DNA of 64,000 nucleotides, from the IMG/VR virus record IMGVR_UViG_3300020469_000014, positions 1-64,000 of that record; one strand, given 5' to 3'. The DNA is from a virus. Position numbers and translations under genes: made by a program. The notes under the pieces were generated by a model. The model saw only the letters and a program-made list of their open reading frames with translations. It was not told where the DNA came from and made no database searches. Below are positions 51,969 to 57,833 of the stretch, piece after piece; the stretch's first letter is position 1, and each line of letters begins with the position of its first letter.

Positions 51969-52212
51969 CATTTATGTCCTGAAATGTAATGTTTGCGATG
52001 TCCGAATCAGTCCAATCTGTGATATCATCAAGGAATAAGTCGGTATCATCAAAATCATCTGCCTCGATCATCATTTCCTGTACTAATGCCTCAGCGTCCT
52101 CAAGTCGAACTTTATCCACCAAACTACTCATCTGTGTGGCGAATTGCTCTTCCATGACTGAAAGGCATTGTGCTCTGATCTTGTCAATTTGTGCCATTGG
52201 TTTAATTACCAT
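51946..52212 (-). CDS. Acidic hypothetical protein (88 aa)
   Basis: Encodes MVIKPMAQIDKIRAQCLSVM, then LVDKVRLEDAEALVQEMMIE and a highly acidic second half (DDFDDTDLFLDDITDWTDSD). The ATG is only 8 nt after the TATAAT box, so translation is nearly leaderless, or starts at Met-6 (52197). Acidic partner to the basic 56-aa protein encoded next. Function unknown. Confidence 0.7.
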   Translation of the reverse strand: MVIKPMAQIDKIRAQCLSVMEEQFATQMSSLVDKVRLEDAEALVQEMMIEADDFDDTDLFLDDITDWTDSDIANITFQDINDVEVDRD

Positions 52213-52220
52213 GTAGTTTA

Positions 52221-52249
52221 ATTATACTATAATGTTAAGTTATTTGCAA
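52221..52249 (-). promoter_or_regulatory. Promoter TTGCAA-17-TATAAT
   Basis: -35 TTGCAA (52244-52249) directly abuts the stop codon of the helicase gene; 17-bp spacer; TATAAT at 52221-52226. Confidence 0.7.
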
Positions 52250-53467
52250 CTACCTTGTCGCTCTTGATACCTGTGACTCTCCTCTAGTAAAGATAGTGTC
52301 AACAACTGATTGAAGGCGACGTTCTGTACCAATACCCACATTGCTGTAAACTGGTACAAACATCTTGCCAAATGGTTTTACATAACCATTTCCATTGATG
52401 TTAGGTTTGAGAGCACCTGTACTAATCTTAAGTGCATCTTCCTTATGTAGTCGAATGACTCGACCAATAGTCTGTGCCATGGTGATTAGATCAAGATTCC
52501 TCAATAGAATACAAGCAGTCAATCCGCTCACATTCATACCCTCTGAGAGAATAGAATGATGAAACATGACAAACTTCTTGTCAGGGTCAGCACCCCACTT
52601 GTTCATCAAATTGAAGAATGTCTTGCGAGTGACCTTCTTACCATTGATGATAGCACCATACTTTGATGTAATCCACATTACATTGTATTTCATAGAGTGA
52701 CATACTGCCATGAAATCAGTTTGAGTAATCAACTTGTGAATGTTCTTACTAGACTTAGCAGTGACCAATACTTTGTCCATGTGATCTTCATTTTCAAGAG
52801 CATCAAGAATCATACACCTGTCAATCTGCTCGACTGATTCATAGAACCCGATAGGATACTTGACTGACTTGACTTGAGGCGGTACAATGTAACCCTTTTC
52901 AATCAACTCTGGAGCAGCGACTTCTGCAATAACATTACCATACACCTTGACATTGTTCATACCTCTCTCTTGTGATGTATGATGTTTAGGTGTGGCAGTG
53001 AAGTAAAACTTACGTCTGGTAATCTTAGAGCGATTCTTGACACTCTCAAAGAAGTTCCTTTGAACTGAATTGTGTGCCTCATCATAATATACTGTGTCTG
53101 CTTCAACATCTTCTCTGACTTTGTGAAGTGAGTGATATGTTGTAAAGATCAACTGGTTCCTTGTACTGTTATGATGCCACTCTTGAATCTCTTCTGGGTT
53201 AGTAGTAGTCTTATAGTTAGTCTCTCCACTATGAACATGAAGCACCTCGACATTATCAATGTGCTCTAAGAACTCCTCACACAACTGTTGTGCAAGTAAG
53301 ATTCTAGGAGCAACAACAATAATAGTCTGCGGAATAGGCATACTGAATCGCCACTTAGCGTCCATAATCATACATATTGTTTTACCGCCACCTGTGGGTA
53401 CAAGAACCTGCCCCCACTTGTGTTGCATGGTATCAATTATGTCTGTTTGATGGTCACGAAGTTGCAT
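52250..53467 (-). CDS. DEAH-box SF2 helicase, UvsW-like (405 aa)
   Basis: A superfamily-2 helicase. Walker A is V-P-T-G-G-G-K-T at 23-30, motif II D129-E-A-H in VYYDEAHNSVQ, motif III TAT at 157-159, and motif VI QTIGRVIRLHK near residue 340. It begins almost at the helicase core (MQLRDHQTDIIDTM). T4 UvsW (503 aa) and its cyanophage relatives carry a longer N-terminal DNA-binding part, which this lacks. The probable role is branch migration or unwinding in recombination and origin use, or as a restriction-enzyme-type translocase. I use ATG 53467 because an upstream TTG has no ribosome-binding site. A TATAAT lies 23 nt upstream. Confidence 0.85.
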   Translation of the reverse strand: MQLRDHQTDIIDTMQHKWGQVLVPTGGGKTICMIMDAKWRFSMPIPQTIIVVAPRILLAQQLCEEFLEHIDNVEVLHVHSGETNYKTTTNPEEIQEWHHNSTRNQLIFTTYHSLHKVREDVEADTVYYDEAHNSVQRNFFESVKNRSKITRRKFYFTATPKHHTSQERGMNNVKVYGNVIAEVAAPELIEKGYIVPPQVKSVKYPIGFYESVEQIDRCMILDALENEDHMDKVLVTAKSSKNIHKLITQTDFMAVCHSMKYNVMWITSKYGAIINGKKVTRKTFFNLMNKWGADPDKKFVMFHHSILSEGMNVSGLTACILLRNLDLITMAQTIGRVIRLHKEDALKISTGALKPNINGNGYVKPFGKMFVPVYSNVGIGTERRLQSVVDTIFTRGESQVSRATR

Positions 53468-53489
53468 AGTCAGTTGTCTCAATACTCAT

Positions 53490-53525
53490 ATTATAGGATA
53501 AAAAAAGACCCCTGCATGGGGTCTT
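53490..53525 (-). terminator. Terminator followed by TATAAT
   Basis: AAGACCCC-ATGCA-GGGGTCTT then TTTTTT (about 53499-53525) ends the 56-aa gene's transcript. TATAAT at 53490-53495 follows at once and is the probable -10 of the helicase gene, though no -35 match is evident. Confidence 0.75.
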
Positions 53526-53534
53526 GTGACAGTT

Positions 53535-53705
53535 TCAGAACTGTGCCAATAGTTTTTGAGTCTCAGGATCGAACTCCTCTTTGACTCCATTGATGTCCAT
53601 CAACCAATCATCTGCCTCAAGTCGTTCAAACTCTTCGGTTCCAAGTGTCCATTCGGGATCGCCCGAGAACATTTGGGCATTTTCTTCAAACTCTTGTGGG
53701 GTCAT
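53535..53705 (-). CDS. Small acidic protein (56 aa)
   Basis: Starts at ATG 53705, MTPQEFEENAQMFSGDPEWT; a TTG 15 nt upstream is ignored. Acidic, with a C-terminal EEFDPETQKLLAQF helix. Terminator 10 nt downstream. Function unknown. Confidence 0.65.
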   Translation of the reverse strand: MTPQEFEENAQMFSGDPEWTLGTEEFERLEADDWLMDINGVKEEFDPETQKLLAQF

Positions 53706-53750
53706 TGTCTTAATAATCAAAATTTACAAAAAATAATAAACACATCAAAC

Positions 53751-53984
53751 TCAGCAACTTGCAGGCGAGTATTGTTGTGGTTCAGTCAGGAAATCTGTCA
53801 CCTGATAACCAAGATCGAGACGTGAATTGATTGTCTCAGTCATTTCTCTCTTGCTCATCAGTCGCATTGACATAGCATTAACTTCGCCTTGATTGTTCTT
53901 CAGTTTGAGAGTATAAACGAATTTCTCAGTCAAAATGTTGTGAGGGCGGAACTCTACTGACATTGAACCTGATGTGAGTTGCAT
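53751..53984 (-). CDS. Small beta-rich protein (77 aa)
   Basis: Encodes MQLTSGSMSVEFRPHNILTE, then FVYTLKLKNNQGEVNAMSMR and INSRLDLGYQVTDFL. Alternating strands suggest a small beta domain. First gene of a unit behind a TTGCAG-16-TATAAT promoter. Function unknown. Confidence 0.7.
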   Translation of the reverse strand: MQLTSGSMSVEFRPHNILTEKFVYTLKLKNNQGEVNAMSMRLMSKREMTETINSRLDLGYQVTDFLTEPQQYSPASC

Positions 53985-54008
53985 GGGGTCTCTTGTGTTT
54001 ACTCTCTT

Positions 54009-54063
54009 ATTATAATGGGATCAGAGTCCCCTGCAACCACCTGTGTGCCAGTTATCCAACTGG
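54009..54063 (-). promoter_or_regulatory. Stem-loop/early-promoter cassette with stop codon in the dyad
   Basis: Dyad CCAGT-TGGATA-ACTGG (54048-54063) contains the TAA of the 99-aa gene; -35 TTGCAG (54031-54036), 16-bp spacer, TATAAT (54009-54014). Confidence 0.75.
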
Positions 54064-54351
54064 TGGTGTGCCTGGTGCCTGAGCAGGCATTGATTCCATA
54101 TCAAACTTACTAGATGCCTTCTCTAGTTCTACCTTACCCTTGAGGGCATTGACCTCTGCAATAAGAGTCTTAATATCATCTTGTTGTTTATACAAGGCAG
54201 CATTAACCAATGACTCCAATGTAGTCAATCTCTCATCAAGATTACCAATGGTTCGCATTGATGCTTGTAATTGTTTCTTTAGTCTATCTACTTGTTGCAA
54301 CTTAGTTTTAGTAAGTGCTTCTGTGTCTGATGTTAGTGAATCGTATCCCAT
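54052..54351 (-). CDS. Coiled-coil protein (99 aa), possibly late
   Basis: Residues about 10-78 form a continuous coiled coil (LTKTKLQQVDRLKKQLQ, TLESLVNAALYKQQDDIKTL, AEVNALKGKVELEKASS), with a Pro-rich C-terminal tail, MPAQAPGTPPVG. Unlike its neighbours it is preceded by a TATCTAAATAA late-type motif, so it may be a virion or assembly protein embedded in the early region. Function unknown. Confidence 0.75.
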   Translation of the reverse strand: MGYDSLTSDTEALTKTKLQQVDRLKKQLQASMRTIGNLDERLTTLESLVNAALYKQQDDIKTLIAEVNALKGKVELEKASSKFDMESMPAQAPGTPPVG

Positions 54352-54369
54352 AATTTATGTTACTCTTTG

Positions 54370-54380
54370 ATTATTTAGAT
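54370..54380 (-). promoter_or_regulatory. Late-promoter-like TATCTAAATAA
   Basis: Minus-strand TATCTAAATAA about 20 nt upstream of the 99-aa coiled-coil gene, far from the main structural cluster. Confidence 0.5.
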
Positions 54381-54391
54381 AGGTGTGCGTA

Positions 54392-54817
54392 TTACCTGAT
54401 GTACAGATAACCACCTGCCCAGTCACAGTTTGATAGCATCCACTGACGTTGATTGATGTCTCTCATATCAAATCTAACGTGTTTAGCAGGTGCTTTCCAT
54501 GAAGCAGGTTTGTAAACCTCTCCTGTCATTTTGTCAACAAAAGCATGAACCCCTGCACTATCATATTTGCCTTGGTGGTAGTCATTCTGAATGATCTTAT
54601 GATACCTTTTGCCTGATGTTATAGTAAACCTCATGCACTCTTCATCATTCTCAATTTTGTTAATCCTATCCTGTAGGTATGGATTATTTTCCTCTGAATT
54701 ATTCTTGATGCAAGAGCGAACTGCGTAGTTCTTATACTGTTGTTCGAGAGCACGGCAAAGTGTCTCTGTCCATTGAAGTACTTCTACTTTTGTGAGTGAT
54801 TGTTCTAGTGTTGACAT
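54392..54817 (-). CDS. Conserved phage hypothetical protein (141 aa)
   Basis: The C-terminal part HAFVDKMTGEVYKPASWKAP, then AKHVRFDMRD, is a pattern I recognise from hypothetical proteins of many phages. The N-terminal region is helical (LQWTETLCRALEQQY). One recurring idea is nucleic-acid binding, but no activity is established. The leader contains a strong hairpin with a U-rich tail, so expression may be attenuated. Confidence 0.8.
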   Translation of the reverse strand: MSTLEQSLTKVEVLQWTETLCRALEQQYKNYAVRSCIKNNSEENNPYLQDRINKIENDEECMRFTITSGKRYHKIIQNDYHQGKYDSAGVHAFVDKMTGEVYKPASWKAPAKHVRFDMRDINQRQWMLSNCDWAGGYLYIR

Positions 54818-54853
54818 AATCTTTGTTTGTATTGTTGTTTGTTAAAGAGAAAA

Positions 54854-54889
54854 GGGGGGAAAGGTAACAAACACAAAACCTTTCCCTCC
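54854..54889 (-). promoter_or_regulatory. Leader hairpin with U-rich tail (attenuator-like)
   Basis: GGAGGGAAAGG pairs with CCTTTCCCCCC around a 14-nt loop, followed by TTTTCTCTTT, between the promoter at 54898 and the 141-aa gene. Looks like a terminator inside the 5' leader. Confidence 0.7.
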
Positions 54890-54897
54890 ACATTCAT

Positions 54898-54956
54898 ATA
54901 TTACTGCTTTATGGTGGTAATACAACCACCTATGTGCCACTACTTCAACTGTCCAC
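54898..54956 (-). promoter_or_regulatory. Stem-loop/promoter cassette TTGTAT-16-TAATAT
   Basis: Degenerate dyad near 54934-54956 overlapping the TAG of the 58-aa gene; -35 TTGTAT (54920-54925), 16-bp spacer, -10 TAATAT (54898-54903). Confidence 0.65.
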
Positions 54957-55116
54957 TCTTACCAAGTCTGTGTAGATAGTAACCTATGAGAGCACCAATA
55001 CCCATCTTAAACAAGGCACTGAAAGAATTGTCAATTCGATTCAAATTAATATCTGTGCCTGTACCATACTCACTATTCCTCAAATGATAGTGAACAGTTT
55101 TGGGTCTGGTTTTCAT
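54940..55116 (-). CDS. Small membrane protein candidate (58 aa)
   Basis: Starts at ATG 55116, MKTRPKTVHYHLRNSEYGTG. Residues about 35-55 (SALFKMGIGALIGYYLHRLG) form a single hydrophobic, possibly membrane-spanning helix with a basic end. The start overlaps the stop of an upstream open frame (ATGA). Could be a host-membrane-targeted early protein; function unknown. Confidence 0.6.
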   Translation of the reverse strand: MKTRPKTVHYHLRNSEYGTGTDINLNRIDNSFSALFKMGIGALIGYYLHRLGKSGQLK

Positions 55117-55226
55117 GGCAATAATATAGTTGGGTGCGAGAAACAAAAACGTGGACTTAAACTCATTGACTTCTTTTTACGTTTAGGACTTGCACCTAAC
55201 CCAATGGATGCCAGTTTTGTTTCCCA
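55113..55226 (-). other. Open frame of 37 codons without a clear start
   Basis: The frame ending at TGA 55113-55115 reads KLASIGLGASPKRKKKSMSL...ILLP and overlaps the next ATG (ATGA), as real genes here do, but has no ATG/GTG/TTG at its head. An ATG (55227) in another frame gives only a 14-codon peptide, MGNKTGIHWVRCKS. A frameshift or non-canonical start may join them. Confidence 0.35.
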
Positions 55227-55231
55227 TTATC

Positions 55232-55260
55232 ATTATAGGTCATCTACCTGTCCTTGTCAA
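55232..55260 (-). promoter_or_regulatory. Consensus promoter TTGACA-17-TATAAT
   Basis: Perfect -35 TTGACA (55255-55260) within the final codons of the 241-aa oxygenase gene, 17-bp spacer, perfect -10 TATAAT (55232-55237). It drives the unclear frame and the 58-aa gene. Confidence 0.8.
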
Positions 55261-55969
55261 GTTCTTGGTTCTCATTGTACTGAGGGTTGCACTCTTCTGT
55301 AAATGCTTTCCTTCTCTCTTGTGGTGTTAGTTGTACCACTCGCCAACCGTAGTCTCCATTAGTGACAATGGTGGGCATCATGTTCATTGATAATGTGACT
55401 CTGTTGTCTCCATTATTATGTTGATAACCATGTATGACTTGAGCAGGGAAAATCATCAGTTCGCCCTCTTTCACCTGTACTTGATTATCCTGATTGTGGT
55501 CTGTAAACTTCTTCCGCATCAATGTTAGACTAGGCATTACAGGATAGTATAAATTTTCTTCTCTTGTGAAGTGTGTATTTACATGATCTTTTGTAACATC
55601 AAAGTTCACATAATATATGCAACTTAGGTAAGAATTGCTATGAAAGTGTGGATGTTGGTATCCACCCTTGTCGCTTATGTTATACCAACTATCTGTAACT
55701 GCTACTGTCTCCTGTATATAATGACCTAGAACTTCCTTTGCATAATATTCTCCTTGTTGTTCACACCAATTTTTAAATCTACCATACTTCATATCCTCAT
55801 GGAGCACAGAGTAATGTCCAAGGTGCTTTAACGCCTTTGAGTTTGCATTGTAAGATAACTGATTGCTTTTCTGTTCTTCAATGTCATCTAACATATTTTG
55901 CTTTACCTTATCATGGAATGGGCACTCCACGATAAGAACTGGCGTTGGCAGAATGTTTACTACTTCCAT
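55244..55969 (-). CDS. 2OG-Fe(II) oxygenase, HxH type (241 aa)
   Basis: A PF13759/TIGR02466-like dioxygenase. Iron ligands H108-F-H110 in GYQHPHFHSNSYLSCIYYV and H180 in FPAQVIHGYQ; 2OG-binding R190 in DNRVTLSMNMMP. It is a clear paralogue of the next gene upstream (55971): same N-terminus (VVNILP/VVDILP), same DSW motif and identical positions for all four active-site residues. It starts 1 nt after that gene's stop. Substrate unknown. Confidence 0.87.
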   Translation of the reverse strand: MEVVNILPTPVLIVECPFHDKVKQNMLDDIEEQKSNQLSYNANSKALKHLGHYSVLHEDMKYGRFKNWCEQQGEYYAKEVLGHYIQETVAVTDSWYNISDKGGYQHPHFHSNSYLSCIYYVNFDVTKDHVNTHFTREENLYYPVMPSLTLMRKKFTDHNQDNQVQVKEGELMIFPAQVIHGYQHNNGDNRVTLSMNMMPTIVTNGDYGWRVVQLTPQERRKAFTEECNPQYNENQELDKDR

Positions 55970-55970
55970 G

Positions 55971-56672
55971 TTATAAATTAGGATAATCCCATAGTTCGCC
56001 TGACCTTTGGTTAGTCATGGCATTGTGTCTCTCTTGTTTGGTCAGAGGTTCAATTCTCACCTCATTCACATATCTAGGCATCAAATTACTTGATACTGTA
56101 ATTCTATTGTTACTGTAATTAGTTGCATAACCATGGCAAGTATTAGCAGGCCACAGTAACAACGAACCCTCTAATCCTACCACTTCATTAACATAATTAT
56201 ACTTTGTTTTCTCGTAATTTGTCAACATATATGCAAAGTAGTCAGGATTTTTCTGACTATTGTTTGGTCTGTAAAAATATGTTGGAGCGTGGACTTCATC
56301 ATCAAAGTTGATATAATATAAGGCACATATAACGGCATTTATATGAAAATGCGGACTCTGACGACCACCTTCATCACACACATTTAACCAACTATCTGTC
56401 AATACAAAATCAGATGTATCATAGTTAAGTATATCTTTTGCGTATATTTCTGCCTGTAGTTCTATCCACTCCCTAAACTCCTTGTACTTATCTTGAGATA
56501 GAGGCGAGTAGTAATCAAGGTGTTCTAATCTTTTTGCGGGTGCGTCAACCTTTTTATGTTCATAGTCATTACCATGACTATTGATCTCATCAGTAATTAA
56601 TGACTTTAGTTTCTCATGCTCAGGGTATAATACTGCTCCTAACTGTAAAGGTAGTATATCAACCACTCTCAT
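55971..56672 (-). CDS. 2OG-Fe(II) oxygenase, HxH type (233 aa)
   Basis: Paralogue of the 241-aa enzyme: H108-F-H110 in GRQSPHFHINAVICALYYI, H180 in WPANTCHGYAT, R190 in NNRITVSSNLMP. ATG at 56672 (overlapping the previous TGA) is preferred over a TTG one codon upstream. Conserved LTDSWLNVCDEGG segment shared with its partner. Possibly acts on related substrates; the tandem pair points to duplication and specialisation. Confidence 0.87.
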   Translation of the reverse strand: MRVVDILPLQLGAVLYPEHEKLKSLITDEINSHGNDYEHKKVDAPAKRLEHLDYYSPLSQDKYKEFREWIELQAEIYAKDILNYDTSDFVLTDSWLNVCDEGGRQSPHFHINAVICALYYINFDDEVHAPTYFYRPNNSQKNPDYFAYMLTNYEKTKYNYVNEVVGLEGSLLLWPANTCHGYATNYSNNRITVSSNLMPRYVNEVRIEPLTKQERHNAMTNQRSGELWDYPNL

Positions 56673-57307
56673 CAACTTTCACCTACACTATTTGGGTGGT
56701 TTTCTCCCCAAACTTCCTTTAAAAATGATTCAGGCAACATATCTCTAGGAGCAGGCGAAGTGTTGAAACTTACAGTAATTCGTTCCTGATCTGTATTATT
56801 AACTCTGCTTCCATGTTCTAACCAAGAAGGAAATAGGTATAGATGATTTTCTTTAATTGGTATATCCATTTCATATACACCATAACGTGTAGGTTGTATG
56901 TTATGAATACACATCATATATGGTTTGAGTGGCGATACCACGAAAAACTGTCCAAAATCTCCCTCTGGTAACTCAAGATAGAAAGCACCACTTACAACAC
57001 TAGACTCATGGCGATGTTTATCTGTGTATCCACCTTTGGGCAGCATATTATACCATGCTCCACTAATAATTGCAGGGTAGTTTCCTATTTTAGCATTATA
57101 ATCATTCAAACACTCATGAAAAACATTTAATATATCATAACAACCCTCATCTTGTAACGGATCCCAACCACCATGAGAACTGACACCATTCACTGCTAAA
57201 GAATGTCCATGTGTTTTACCTTGTTCTTTTATATGTTTTTTAAAATAATCTAAACCAGGCGCCTCTGTTAGATCATATTCTTCCAATAGTGTGGGAAATA
57301 AATCCAT
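56672..57307 (-). CDS. 2OG-Fe(II) oxygenase, HxH type (211 aa)
   Basis: Third of four consecutive oxygenases. H98-R-H100 in GGYTDKHRHESSVVSGAFYL and H165 in SWLEHGSRV bind iron; R176 in DQERITVSFNTSP binds 2-oxoglutarate. More distant from the preceding pair, closest in style to bacterial TIGR02466 proteins. Overlaps the next gene by ATGA-type coupling and starts 1 nt after the 174-aa gene. Confidence 0.87.
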   Translation of the reverse strand: MDLFPTLLEEYDLTEAPGLDYFKKHIKEQGKTHGHSLAVNGVSSHGGWDPLQDEGCYDILNVFHECLNDYNAKIGNYPAIISGAWYNMLPKGGYTDKHRHESSVVSGAFYLELPEGDFGQFFVVSPLKPYMMCIHNIQPTRYGVYEMDIPIKENHLYLFPSWLEHGSRVNNTDQERITVSFNTSPAPRDMLPESFLKEVWGENHPNSVGES

Positions 57308-57308
57308 A

Positions 57309-57833
57309 TCAATTCCATTTACAATAGTCTATGTTGAGAACAACTCTCAGGTCAGCATCAGTACATGACGTACCTGCGTGAAGCAAATCACCTGAGAATA
57401 TAACTGCCCTATTCTCTTTTGATACCACTTTCTGTCCGTCCTCAAAGTATGTATATCCATCATTGTCATTGAAGTATATCACACAAATATGATAGTCTGG
57501 TATGTCAGTAAAGTTGCCTTGACTATCTTGGGGACCTGATACATCAACGTGTAATGGTTTCTCTTTTATGTTTGTCGTTCTAGGTGTGGCATTGAACTTA
57601 ATCCTATGCAATGCAAATGGATTAATTGTAGCAAATATTGGTTTAATTATACCATAAAGATCTGATATTGGTTCAGAGTCTATGTAACAGGCATGAGTAA
57701 ATTGTGGGCAACCATCGCCTTCCATCACAGAGGTAGGAGAATAGTACCAAGGCATAACCCCACCAAAGATATACTCTTTGATAGGGTTAAAAACCTCAGT
57801 AGGTAGGAAGTTATCGTAAACTTCTATGCTCAT
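57309..57833 (-). CDS. 2OG-Fe(II) oxygenase, HxD type (174 aa)
   Basis: A different 2OG subfamily, with the classic facial triad H95-V-D97 (KPLHVDVSG), distal H152 (GDLLHAGTS) and R163 (DLRVVLNIDY). Short; starts MSIEVYDNFLPTEVF like prolyl-4-hydroxylase-type and related 2OG enzymes that open with DxFLP. Overlaps the DUF262-HNH-like gene by ATGA. Substrate unknown. Confidence 0.85.
   Translation of the reverse strand: MSIEVYDNFLPTEVFNPIKEYIFGGVMPWYYSPTSVMEGDGCPQFTHACYIDSEPISDLYGIIKPIFATINPFALHRIKFNATPRTTNIKEKPLHVDVSGPQDSQGNFTDIPDYHICVIYFNDNDGYTYFEDGQKVVSKENRAVIFSGDLLHAGTSCTDADLRVVLNIDYCKWN

Noticed and set aside
52250-53467. Calling the DEAH helicase uvsW outright
   Set aside because: It lacks the N-terminal region of T4 UvsW and could equally be a restriction-type or other SF2 helicase, so no symbol was assigned.
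53556-53825. Plus-strand open frames in the early region
   Set aside because: All lie antisense to supported genes, with no promoter or ribosome-binding site; only the adhesin gene at 59771 is supported on the plus strand.
42571-54956. CRISPR array from the repeated intergenic elements
   Set aside because: The repeats are 300-1000 bp apart with genes between them and consist of promoter and hairpin parts, not regularly spaced identical repeats.
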